Source: Mycobacterium shinjukuense
GTDB lineage: Bacteria > Actinomycetota > Actinomycetes > Mycobacteriales > Mycobacteriaceae
Assembly: GCF_010730055.1 (NCBI RefSeq)
Contig: NZ_AP022575.1
Location: forward strand, 3,596,001 to 3,660,000
DNA: 64,000 nt
Reading direction: 5' to 3'
In this document: one piece after another, positions 34,607 through 42,715 of the stretch
Layout of the letters: each line of letters begins with the position of its first letter
How positions within the stretch are numbered: the first letter of the stretch is position 1
Program-made: the position numbers and the translations under genes
The notes under the pieces: model-generated
Database searches by the model: none
Seen by the model: only the letters and a program-made list of their open reading frames with translations
Told to the model about the DNA's origin: nothing

Positions 34607-35413
34607 TCAGTGCCCCGTCCCGAATCGCACACCGATTGTCGTCAAGATGACGTTGACGGCATACAAGGCGACCACGCACAGCACCACCGTTTCGTTGACG
34701 GCGGTGCCCAGACCCTTAGAGCCACCGCGCACGGTCAGCCCGCGGTAGCAGCCGACCAGCCCGGCGATCAGGCCGAAGGTCGCCGCCTTGACCATCGCGA
34801 TGACCACTTCGGGCATGCCAGTGATCGTGGTCAGCGTGGCCAGGTAGGCGCCGCCCGAAACGTTTTGCAGGTAGACACCGAAGAGGAAGCCGCCGACCAG
34901 TCCGACGGTGATCACCAAGGCATTGAGCAGGGTGGCGACGAAGGTCGCGGCGATCACCCGAGGCACCACCAACCGGTGGATGGGGTCGATGCCGAGCACC
35001 TCCATCGCGTCGATCTCTTCCCGGATGGTGCGGGCGCCCAGATCGGCGCAGATGGCGGTGGAGCCCGCGCCGGCCACCACCAGCACGGTGGTCAGCGGAC
35101 CGAGCTGGGTGACCGCGCCGATCGCCGCGCCCGCGCCCGAGATGTCGGCGGCGCCGAACTGGGCCAGCAAAACGTTGAGCGTGAAGATCAGCAGCACGGT
35201 CAGCGGGATCGAGACCATGATCGTCGGCAGCAACGCGACCCTCATGACAAACCAGCACTGCAGGATCAGCTCGCGCCACTGGAACGGCCTGCGGAACAGC
35301 GCCTTTCCCGTCAGCACGCACATGCGGAAGAACCCGCCGACCATCGTCAGCGGCGTCTCCAGCTGGTCCCGGAGGTAACCCATCAGGTGCGGACGCGTAG
35401 ACGTGGTCACCAT
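34607..35413 (-). CDS. yrbE1A: YrbE1A, permease of the Mce1 importer
   Basis: A 268-residue MlaE-family permease. The ATPase-coupling loop is DLGARTIREEIDAMEVLGIDP, and most of the rest is hydrophobic helix. The ATG at 35413 follows GAGGGAG. It is separated from fadD5 by a 214-bp gap, the only sizeable gap in the operon. It ends one base before the yrbE1B start codon. Confidence 0.95.
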   Translation of the reverse strand: MVTTSTRPHLMGYLRDQLETPLTMVGGFFRMCVLTGKALFRRPFQWRELILQCWFVMRVALLPTIMVSIPLTVLLIFTLNVLLAQFGAADISGAGAAIGAVTQLGPLTTVLVVAGAGSTAICADLGARTIREEIDAMEVLGIDPIHRLVVPRVIAATFVATLLNALVITVGLVGGFLFGVYLQNVSGGAYLATLTTITGMPEVVIAMVKAATFGLIAGLVGCYRGLTVRGGSKGLGTAVNETVVLCVVALYAVNVILTTIGVRFGTGH

Positions 35414-35627
35414 CGCTCCCTCACGATGGGATCGCCCGGGCTGCGGCGTAACGGCCGATCATGTGGCACGCCTTACCTCCTTGCCCGTCCCCTCGGTGTG
35501 TGACCGCCGGCTCGCTACCCACAGGTAGTAACGGAGACCACAGGAATGTACCTGATGGTCGTCCAGGTGTGAACCGCATCCTCACAATTAACCCTTCGTC
35601 AACAGCAGGCAAACGTTACAGCTCCCG
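35414..35627. promoter_or_regulatory. Intergenic gap fadD5-yrbE1A, possible internal mce1 promoter
   Basis: A 214-bp gap with no convincing gene, in an operon whose other junctions mostly overlap. On the minus strand it contains TTGACG elements and an AT-rich patch (GGGTTAATTGTG) that could form a promoter for yrbE1A onward. Short frames through it are not conserved in appearance. The promoter call is inference. Confidence 0.35.
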
Positions 35628-37268
35628 TCAACATTCCGTTCTTTTCGTTAAATCCGTTGTCGTAGATCGAGTTTCGATATCGGCTGGAGATGCGTAGCGC
35701 AAACGTAGCTCGGTTTTGAGCACCTTCCCGGCGGGGTTGCGGGGTAATGCGTCCACGATCTCGAGCGCCTTGGGGTGCTTGTAACGCGCAAGCCGCTCGG
35801 TCAGGTACTCGTCGAGGTCTTCGATCCGCAGGCCCTCATCCGTTACCGCCGCAACCGCGATCGGCACCTCACCCCACCTCTCGTCGGCGCGACCGATCAC
35901 GGCGACTTCGACGATGCCGGGATGATCGGCCAGCACGTTCTCCACCTCGGCGCAGTAGACGTTTTCGCCGCCGGAGATGATCATGTCTTTCTTGCGGTCC
36001 ACCACCCAGACGTAGCCTTCGGAGTCCATCCGAACCAGGTCCCCGGAGTGAAACCAGCCGCCCGCGAAGGCCTCCGCGGTGGCCTCCGGGTTGTTCCAGT
36101 AGCCGCTCATCAAAGTTGGTGCCCGGTAGACGATTTCACCCACCTCGCCAACGGGCACATCGTTCATGTCGTCGTCGACGACCCGGGCGGCGACCGTCGG
36201 GATCACCTTGCCGACCGAACCGCGCTTGGCGACCGCATCTTCGCCGAGCAACACACAGGTGACCGGTGACATCTCGGTCTGGCCGAACGCGGCCAGGATC
36301 TGGGTTCCCGGAAAGGTCTCCGACATCTGCCGCAGCAACGCGTCCGAGGCCGGAGCGGCTCCCCACGACATCACCCGCAACCTCAGATCGCGGGGTCGTG
36401 CTAGCTGTTCGGCGCACACCGCCTGCCACTGGGCGGGCACCAGAAAGATGCCGGTGACCTTCTCCGCCGCCAGCACGTCGAGCAGTCGTCCCGCGTCGAA
36501 CGCACCGAGCGGATAGATCACCGTGGGAATCCCGAGCAGCATCCCGGTCACCATGTTGCCGATCCCGGCGATGTGGAAGAACGGCACACCGATGAACCCG
36601 ACGTCGCCGGTGATGTTGGCGCCGCTGGTGTACAGGGCGGTCATCGCCTGGCCGGTCAGATTGGCGTGGGTGAGGACCGCACCCTTCGCCCGGCCGGTGG
36701 TGCCCGAGGTGTACATGATCAGCGCCGGAGAGTCGTTCGGGATGTCGACCGGTTCGGGCGGGTCGCCCGGCTCCCCGATGAGGTCGTCATAGCCCAGCAT
36801 GGTGTCGCCCGGCGAGTCACCGGCCACCACGACCATCTCCACCAGCGGCTGGATGTCGCGGACACCCGTGACCACCGGAGCCAACGCCGCCTCGGTGATC
36901 ATGACGCGCGCCGCGCAGTCCTCCACCAAGAAGGCGATCTCGGTGGGGGTGAGTCGGAAGTTCAGTGGGACCGCGATGGCCCCGAGCATGTTGGCGGCCA
37001 ACACCGACTCGACGAACTCGGTGCGGTTGAGCATCAGGATCATCACCCGGTCGCCACGTCCGACCCCTCGGCGGCTCAGGGCACCGGCCAGCGCGGTGAC
37101 CCGATCCCGCAAGTCGGCCCACGTCACGGTGTGCCCCGAGAACCTCAGTGCGGTGGCCCGCGGCTGCATCAACGCGTGCCGGTGCAGCTGATTGACCCAG
37201 TTCTGCCGCCGAGCCAGATAAGGCTGCTCGGTGACCTGCGTCGGGTGGCTGGCCAGTTGCGCGGTCAA
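35628..37268 (-). CDS. fadD5: Fatty-acid-CoA ligase FadD5
   Basis: A 546-residue acyl-adenylating enzyme (about 554 in H37Rv). The AMP-binding signature is MYTSGTTGRAKGAVLTH near residue 185; GQTEMSP and the SGGENVYCAEVE/PRNPAGKVLKTELR C-terminal motifs follow. It activates imported fatty acids to acyl-CoA, and in M. tuberculosis it is the first gene of the mce1 operon. The start is TTG at 37268, directly after an in-frame TAG, with AAGGGA upstream; this restores the N-terminus MTAQLASH. It is divergent from mce1R. Confidence 0.94.
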   Translation of the reverse strand: MTAQLASHPTQVTEQPYLARRQNWVNQLHRHALMQPRATALRFSGHTVTWADLRDRVTALAGALSRRGVGRGDRVMILMLNRTEFVESVLAANMLGAIAVPLNFRLTPTEIAFLVEDCAARVMITEAALAPVVTGVRDIQPLVEMVVVAGDSPGDTMLGYDDLIGEPGDPPEPVDIPNDSPALIMYTSGTTGRAKGAVLTHANLTGQAMTALYTSGANITGDVGFIGVPFFHIAGIGNMVTGMLLGIPTVIYPLGAFDAGRLLDVLAAEKVTGIFLVPAQWQAVCAEQLARPRDLRLRVMSWGAAPASDALLRQMSETFPGTQILAAFGQTEMSPVTCVLLGEDAVAKRGSVGKVIPTVAARVVDDDMNDVPVGEVGEIVYRAPTLMSGYWNNPEATAEAFAGGWFHSGDLVRMDSEGYVWVVDRKKDMIISGGENVYCAEVENVLADHPGIVEVAVIGRADERWGEVPIAVAAVTDEGLRIEDLDEYLTERLARYKHPKALEIVDALPRNPAGKVLKTELRLRYASPADIETRSTTTDLTKRTEC

Positions 37269-37405
37269 CTATGCAGTCCCTTCACTTGCGCACCGCTTGC
37301 GTCAGGCTGATATTTGATAAAACATGGTGTTGCCTGGGTCACAGTATCGGCCCGAGCCGCCGTTAGACAAGCCCCGCCAAGCCCCTGAAAGTCCTGGCAG
37401 GCCCC
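37269..37405. promoter_or_regulatory. Divergent promoter region fadD5/mce1R
   Basis: This 137-bp region holds the starts of both transcripts. Around 37308-37328 there is a markedly AT-rich patch (CTGATATTTGATAAAACATG) with two TGATA copies 7 bp apart, a plausible site for Mce1R and the -10 of fadD5. In M. tuberculosis Mce1R represses mce1. The exact operator cannot be fixed from sequence alone. Confidence 0.45.
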
Positions 37406-38107
37406 ATGAACGCACCCCTGTCCGCGCATCCGCGAGGCCGGCGGCCGCTGCGCCGGGCACAGTTATCCGATGAAGTCGCGGGCCACTTGAGGGCGGCGAT
37501 CATGTCCGGGACGCTGCGCCCGGGCACGTTCATCCGCCTCGACGAGACCGCGGCCGAGCTCGGGGTCAGCGTCACGCCGGTGCGGGAGGCGCTGGTAAAG
37601 CTGCGCGGCGAGGGCATGGTGCAGCTAGAGCCGCACCGCGGTCACGTGGTGTTGCCGCTGACCCGACAAGACATCGACGACATCTGCTGGCTGCAGGCCA
37701 CCATCGCCAAAGAACTTGCCGTCGCGGCCGCCGGCCGCATCACCGAGGTGGAGATCGGGGAGCTGGACCGCATCAATGATGCGCTGGCCGGGGCCGTCGG
37801 GTCCGCGGATGCTGAGACCATCGCGGCGATCGAGTTCTCGTTTCATCGCGTTTTCTACCAGGCGAGCGGGCGAATCAAATTGGCCTGGTTCCTGCTCAAT
37901 GCCGCGCGGTATATGCCAACCCAGGTGTACGCCACCGATCCCCAGTGGGGTGCGGCCGCCGTCGACAATCACCGACGGTTGATCGCCGCGCTGCGGCGCC
38001 ACGACGTGGCCGCGGTGGTCGAGCACACCATCTGGCAATTGACCGACGCGGCACGCCGGTTGACCGAGACCCTGGACAGGACGGGAATCTTCAGCTCCGC
38101 CGGGTAG
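37406..38107 (+). CDS. mce1R: GntR/FadR-family repressor Mce1R
   Basis: A 233-residue GntR regulator. The N-terminal winged helix (about 15-80) has RLDETAAELGVSVTPVREALVKLRGEGMV, cited as landmarks: the recognition helix is VTPVREALVKL. The C-terminal FCD domain has His ligands (FSFHRVFY, DNHRRLIAAL). In M. tuberculosis Mce1R (Rv0165c) represses the mce1 operon and responds to the intracellular state. It is divergent from fadD5. The ATG at 37406 is the natural start; the H37Rv annotation is somewhat longer. Confidence 0.92.
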   Translation: MNAPLSAHPRGRRPLRRAQLSDEVAGHLRAAIMSGTLRPGTFIRLDETAAELGVSVTPVREALVKLRGEGMVQLEPHRGHVVLPLTRQDIDDICWLQATIAKELAVAAAGRITEVEIGELDRINDALAGAVGSADAETIAAIEFSFHRVFYQASGRIKLAWFLLNAARYMPTQVYATDPQWGAAAVDNHRRLIAALRRHDVAAVVEHTIWQLTDAARRLTETLDRTGIFSSAG

Positions 38108-38112
38108 CTTCG

Positions 38113-38553
38113 CTAGCCGGCCGATAGCTGCTCGGCGCGTTGTTTGAGGTTTTCGGCAAGGTGCTCCAGCACGTTATCGAGCAGCATCTTCACCATCGGC
38201 GCGGGCACCGGCATGCTGGTCTCGACATCCATGTCCACCGTCACCAAGGTGGTTGCGCCGCTTTCCACCCAGCTGAACAGCTGCTCCTGCTTGGTAAACA
38301 GCTCACCCTGCTGCATGACGGTTTGAATCTGGTTGGGGCCCGGGTAGTACACGGCCTGGATGTAGGTGCCCTCGATGCCTTGAACAGCGGTGTCGAGCCG
38401 CAGCTGGCTGGGGCGCCCATCGTCGTAACGGGCCAGCACCCAACAGCCCTTGACCCCCTCATTCCACTCGGGGTATCGCTCGAAATCGGCGACAATGGCC
38501 ATGATCGACGCGGCGTCGGCGCCGACCTCGACGGTCTTGCTCAAAACTGGCAT
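38113..38553 (-). CDS. SRPBCC/coenzyme-Q-binding-like protein (Rv0164, TB18.5 type)
   Basis: A 146-residue START-like protein. The N-terminal motif KTVEVGADAASIMAIVADFERYPEW is the standard opening of polyketide-cyclase/dehydrase-like SRPBCC domains, and the C-terminal helix is MVKMLLDNVLEHLAENLKQRAEQL. It should bind a hydrophobic ligand in a central cavity. The H37Rv homologue is a T-cell antigen. It converges on mce1R with 5 bp between the stops. Confidence 0.88.
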   Translation of the reverse strand: MPVLSKTVEVGADAASIMAIVADFERYPEWNEGVKGCWVLARYDDGRPSQLRLDTAVQGIEGTYIQAVYYPGPNQIQTVMQQGELFTKQEQLFSWVESGATTLVTVDMDVETSMPVPAPMVKMLLDNVLEHLAENLKQRAEQLSAG

Positions 38554-38608
38554 TGGCGAAGCATACTGGCGCCGGGTTCACCCGAAAGCGGCGGCCTCAG
38601 CTGCCATC

Positions 38609-39061
38609 TCAGTCGCTCACGCACGCCGTTGACAACAATGACCGGATGGCGTCGGGGATCGGGACGGGCCTGCGGGTCCTCCGATCGACGTAGACGTGCA
38701 CCCAGTGACCCAGCGCGGTGATCGGCCGTGGCTCGATTTCCTGGCCGGCCGTGAACACCCCGAGCCGGTAGGTGACGCTGCTGCGGCCCAGCCGGGTCAC
38801 CGCCAGGCCGATCACGAGGCTTTGCGGGAAGTGCAGTTCAGCAAAGTACCGGCAGCCCGACTCGGCGACGATGCCCAACACCGGCGCGGTCAGCGGGTCG
38901 AGCCCGGTGGTCGTGTTGATCCAGGCGTTGATCGCGGTGTCGAACAGCTGGTAGTAGACCGCGTTGTTGAGGTGGCCGAACATGTCGTTGTCGGCCCAGC
39001 GGGTGAGCACCGGCCACCGCACCGGGAAGTCCGCGCTGGTGAGCCTGTGGGCCGACGCCAT
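38609..39061 (-). CDS. Hotdog-fold acyl-CoA thioesterase (Rv0163 type)
   Basis: A 150-residue 4-hydroxybenzoyl-CoA-thioesterase-like protein. The catalytic-region motif RWADNDMFGHLNNAVYYQLF near residue 20 contains the Asp/His of this family. It probably hydrolyses an acyl-CoA. The ATG at 39061 is only 14 bp from the start of the divergent adhE1, so at least one of the two messages is likely leaderless. The longer frame upstream overlaps adhE1. Confidence 0.87.
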   Translation of the reverse strand: MASAHRLTSADFPVRWPVLTRWADNDMFGHLNNAVYYQLFDTAINAWINTTTGLDPLTAPVLGIVAESGCRYFAELHFPQSLVIGLAVTRLGRSSVTYRLGVFTAGQEIEPRPITALGHWVHVYVDRRTRRPVPIPDAIRSLLSTACVSD

Positions 39062-39075
39062 GGTTGTATTCCAGC

Positions 39076-40182
39076 ATGGTCCACATCCGGGGAGCGGTGC
39101 TGGACCGCATCGGTGCGCCCCGGCCCTATGCGACGTCGACACCGATCAGCGTCGTCGACCTCGACCTGGACCCGCCGCAAAGCGGTGAGGTTTTGGTTCG
39201 CATCGAGGCGGCCGGCGTCTGCCATTCCGACCTGTCGGTGGTCGACGGCACCCGAGCGCGGCCGGTGCCGATGCTGCTCGGTCATGAAGCCGCCGGAATC
39301 GTCGAGCGGGTCGGCGACCGGGTTGACGATATCGCCGTCGGCCAGCGGGTGGTGCTGGTGTTTTTGCCCCGCTGCGGCCGCTGCGCGGCCTGCGCGACCG
39401 AGGGCCGGACGCCCTGTGCGCCGGGCGCCGCGGCCAACACCGCCGGGACCCTGCTCGGTGGCGGAATCCGGCTGAGCCGCAACGGTCAACCCGTGTACCA
39501 CCACCTGGGCGTCTCGGGTTTCGCGACCCACGCCGTCGTCAACCGGGCCAGCGCCGTTCCGGTGCCCCGGGAGGTGCCACCGGACGTGGCCGCCCTACTC
39601 GGCTGCGCGGTGCTGACCGGCGGCGGTGCGGTGCTCAACGTCGGCAAACCACGGCCGGGACAGACGGTGGTCGTTGTCGGGCTGGGGGGTGTGGGCATGG
39701 CGGCGCTGCTCACCGCCTTGACGCACGACGACGTTCGGGTCATCGGCGTCGACCAACTGCCCGAAAAGCTGGCGGGGGCCCGGACGTTGGGCGCCCACGA
39801 AACCTACCCGCCGCGGCGGGCCACCGAGGCCGGGGTGAAAGCCGCCGTGGTCGTCGAGGCGGCCGGACATCCCGCCGCGCTGCAGACCGCGATCGACCTG
39901 ACCGCGCCGGGCGGTCGCACCATCACTGTCGGGCTGCCGCCGCCGGATGCCCGGATCAGCCTGTCGCCGTTGGGCTTTGTGGCCGAAGGCCGGTCACTGA
40001 TCGGGAGCTACCTGGGCTCGGCGGTTCCCGGCCGCGACATCCCCCGGTTTGTGTCGCTGTGGCGGTCCGGTCGGCTACCGGTGCAATCGCTGGTGTCGTC
40101 GTCGATTCGGTTGGACGACATCAACGAGGCGATGGACCACCTGGCCGACGGCACCGCGATACGTCAACTCATCACGTTCTGA
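39076..40182 (+). CDS. adhE1: Zinc-type alcohol dehydrogenase AdhE1
   Basis: A 368-residue medium-chain dehydrogenase. Catalytic zinc ligands are the Cys of AAGVCHSD and the His of LLGHEAAG. Structural zinc cysteines lie in RCGRCAACATEGRTPCAPG. The NAD-binding fold is VVVGLGGVGMAALLTAL. The start is ATG 39076 (MVHIRGAVLDRIGAPRPY); a TTG four codons earlier is possible. It belongs to the family of alcohol/mycothiol-dependent enzymes (Rv0162c). The substrate is not determined. Confidence 0.93.
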   Translation: MVHIRGAVLDRIGAPRPYATSTPISVVDLDLDPPQSGEVLVRIEAAGVCHSDLSVVDGTRARPVPMLLGHEAAGIVERVGDRVDDIAVGQRVVLVFLPRCGRCAACATEGRTPCAPGAAANTAGTLLGGGIRLSRNGQPVYHHLGVSGFATHAVVNRASAVPVPREVPPDVAALLGCAVLTGGGAVLNVGKPRPGQTVVVVGLGGVGMAALLTALTHDDVRVIGVDQLPEKLAGARTLGAHETYPPRRATEAGVKAAVVVEAAGHPAALQTAIDLTAPGGRTITVGLPPPDARISLSPLGFVAEGRSLIGSYLGSAVPGRDIPRFVSLWRSGRLPVQSLVSSSIRLDDINEAMDHLADGTAIRQLITF

Positions 40183-40231
40183 CCGCTCGGCCCAGGTGCG
40201 ATGGGTGACGGTTGGCCACCGCTCAGTCTGC

Positions 40232-41572
40232 TCAGTCGAACAGCACCGCGGCGTTCAGATAACCGGTCGGGTCCAGCGCGGCTTTGACGGCCCGCATCAC
40301 GGCGATGTCGTTGGCCTCCCGGGACATCCCGAGGTAGCGACGCTTGCGGCTGCCGACACCGTGTTCGGAGCTGACATTGCCGCCGTGCCCCGAGATCAGG
40401 TCCATCATCGGCGCGTACAGCGCGTGCTCCCGCTCGGGCGCGCACCCCAGCACGTTAAGGTGCAGGTTGCCCTCGCCGACGTGACCGAACAACACCGCAA
40501 TCGCCCGCTGGGCCTGGACCAAAGCGACCGCGTCCCGGGTGAATTCAGCGATGGCCGCCAACGGCAATGACACGTCGAACTTCACCGGCGGGCCATAGAC
40601 GCCGAGCACCTCGGCCACCGATTCGCGAGTACGCCACAATCGCTGCTGCGCCGCGGTATCCACGCCGACAGCGGGTTCCCCGCACAGCCGCACGCCGCCC
40701 AGCAGCCCGGCGAGCCGTTCGGTCTGATCGTGATCGGCGGCCAGTTCCACCAACAGCAGCCAATCCCCCTCCACCGGGGCGCCCACCCCGAGATGCTCGG
40801 CGGCCAGCGCGGTGGCCCGGCCGTCGATCAATTCCAGCGCGGCGACGCCGTCCGCGTCGCGCAACACCCGGCCGGCATCGACCAGCGCTTCCAGGTCGGC
40901 GAACCCGCAGACGGCCGTCACCCGGTGCGACGGCTTGGGGTGCAGCCGCAGATCCAGCGTGGTGATGACCCCGAGGGTGCCTTCCGCGCCGACGAACAGC
41001 GCCGGCAGGTCATAGCCGGTGTTGTCGCGGCGCACCCGGCTGTGCCGACGCAGCAGCGAACCGTCCGGCAACGCGACGTCCAGGCCGACCACCTGCTCGC
41101 TCATGTTTCCGTAGCGCACGGTGCGCAGGCCACCGGCGTTGGTCGAGGCCATGCCGCCGACGGTCGCGGTGTCCCGAGCCGACAGGTCCACGCCGAACAC
41201 CAGCCCGGCCGCGCTCGCGACCTGCTGGACGGCGGCTAGGGTGGCCCCGGCACCGACCTTGATACGGCGCTCGACGAGGTCGACTTCGCCTACGGCACAT
41301 AGTCGTTCGGTGGACAGCAGCACATCGTCGTGCTCCGGGACGGTGCCGGCCACCAGTGAGGTGCGGCCGCCTTGCACGGTGACGTAGGCGCCCGCTTCCC
41401 GACATACCCGCAAGACTTCGGTGACCTCGTCGGCCGAGCCCGGCCGTACCAGCGCGCTGGCCCGGCCCCGGTAGCGGCCGGTGAGGTCGACGCTGCGGCC
41501 GGTCAGCACGTCCGGGTCGGTAATCACGTGGCTGGATCCGACCGCACCGGCCAGCCGGCGCAGCATGCTCAC
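40232..41572 (-). CDS. FAD-linked oxidase/D-2-hydroxyacid dehydrogenase-like (Rv0161 type)
   Basis: A 446-residue flavoprotein of the VAO/GlcD type. The FAD-binding domain is in the N-terminal half (ALVRPGSADEVTEVLRVC, TVQGGRTSLVAG, GGMASTNAGGLRTVRYGN). The C-terminal FAD-oxidase domain includes VLFGHVGEGNLHLNVLG and the final SSEHGVGSRKRRYL. It would oxidise a 2-hydroxy acid. GTG 41572 overlaps the SDR stop in GTGA; ATG 41566 is an alternative. It shares a message with the upstream SDR and converges on adhE1. Confidence 0.9.
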   Translation of the reverse strand: MSMLRRLAGAVGSSHVITDPDVLTGRSVDLTGRYRGRASALVRPGSADEVTEVLRVCREAGAYVTVQGGRTSLVAGTVPEHDDVLLSTERLCAVGEVDLVERRIKVGAGATLAAVQQVASAAGLVFGVDLSARDTATVGGMASTNAGGLRTVRYGNMSEQVVGLDVALPDGSLLRRHSRVRRDNTGYDLPALFVGAEGTLGVITTLDLRLHPKPSHRVTAVCGFADLEALVDAGRVLRDADGVAALELIDGRATALAAEHLGVGAPVEGDWLLLVELAADHDQTERLAGLLGGVRLCGEPAVGVDTAAQQRLWRTRESVAEVLGVYGPPVKFDVSLPLAAIAEFTRDAVALVQAQRAIAVLFGHVGEGNLHLNVLGCAPEREHALYAPMMDLISGHGGNVSSEHGVGSRKRRYLGMSREANDIAVMRAVKAALDPTGYLNAAVLFD

Positions 41573-42315
41573 CACCGCAGCTGTTTGTGCGGCACGTCGG
41601 ACACCAGGCCGCCGTCCATCACGAACTCACTGCCGGTCGCATAGGAGGATTCGTCGCTGGCCAGGAACACCACGAAGGTCGACACCTCCCTCGGCTCGGC
41701 CGGGCGGCCGAGCGGGATGGTGAGGATGTCCTCCGGGAGCGTGGCGGTCATCGGGGTACGGACGAAGCCCGGGTGGATCGAGTTGACCCGGATGTTGAGC
41801 GGCGCCAGCTCCAATGCGGCCGACTTGGCCAGGCCGCGCACCGCCCACTTGGACGCGACGTAGGGATGCACCACGGGTGTGCCGCGCAGCCCCTCGACCG
41901 ATGACACGTTGATGATCGAGCCGCCCCCGGCCGCGGTCATCGGCTCGACGGCCGCGCGCATCCCTAGAAACGTCCCCGTCAGGTTCACGTCAATCACCTT
42001 CTGCCACTTGGCCAGATCGAAATCTTTCAGTTGCCCGTACGCCACCATGCCCGCGTTGTTGACCAGCACGTCGAGCTTGCCGAACTCGCCTGTTGCCGTC
42101 GCCACCGCGGCGTCCCACCGATCGGGCTGGGTCACATCGAGGTGAACGTATCGCGCGGCGTCTCCGATCTGCTCGGCCACCGCCTTGCCTTCCTCGTCGA
42201 GGATGTCGCCGATCACCACCTTTGCGCCCTCCTCCACCAGCAGCCGCGCATGTGCGGCACCCATCCCCCGGGCGCCGCCGCTGATGAGCGCGACCTTTCC
42301 GTCAACCCGTCCCAC
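41569..42315 (-). CDS. Short-chain dehydrogenase, FabG3/20-beta-hydroxysteroid dehydrogenase-like
   Basis: A 248-residue classical SDR. The cofactor motif is SGGARGMG near residue 12, followed by NNAG at about 87, the catalytic Ser in NVSSVEG near 140 and YVASK near 153. The pattern DILDEEGKAVAEQ, HLDVTQP and SIHPGFVRTPMT is very close to H37Rv Rv2002 (FabG3). I do not recall an SDR beside Rv0161 in H37Rv. It is translationally coupled to the FAD oxidase downstream, which suggests a two-step oxidation of one substrate. Confidence 0.9.
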   Translation of the reverse strand: MGRVDGKVALISGGARGMGAAHARLLVEEGAKVVIGDILDEEGKAVAEQIGDAARYVHLDVTQPDRWDAAVATATGEFGKLDVLVNNAGMVAYGQLKDFDLAKWQKVIDVNLTGTFLGMRAAVEPMTAAGGGSIINVSSVEGLRGTPVVHPYVASKWAVRGLAKSAALELAPLNIRVNSIHPGFVRTPMTATLPEDILTIPLGRPAEPREVSTFVVFLASDESSYATGSEFVMDGGLVSDVPHKQLRW

Positions 42316-42715
42316 GGGGACTCCTTCCGGCTTGAGTGGCGATCATCGCTGGCAAGTCCAGTGTGGTCCTGATGCGAAGGCTGCGTAACCATGTCCAGAA
42401 GATCATCGGTAAGCCTGTGTGGGAAAACCGTGCGCACGGATTCCTCGAACGCAACCATGGTGAGCGATTCGCCAAGCTGATGGACGGCTTCCTGCCGGAC
42501 GCGCGCCCGGTGGGATCAGCTGAACGAATCGCCACTCGCTCACGAGCATTGGGCCGGGTGAAACTCGTCGTTGCTGGGGCGCGGCGCCGGGCTCGGGCAG
42601 GGGGCGTACACGAAAACCACTCCGATCCCACTGTCCACTGAAACCGCTTGCGCAACGGCACGTTTGCCTGTGGATAACCCTGGTGTGTGTCGGCGAAGCG
42701 TGATAGCATTCGAAC
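42316..42715. other. 400-bp gap; unrecognised 101-codon plus-strand frame
   Basis: The gap lies between the divergent SDR and HNH genes. A plus-strand frame at 42336-42641 (MAIIAGKSS start) and minus-strand frames are present, but none shows a motif I recognise, and the ribosome sites are poor. The right end (42660-42715) drops in GC and should hold the HNH promoter. The left end holds the SDR promoter with GGAAGGAG just upstream of its start. Confidence 0.4.
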
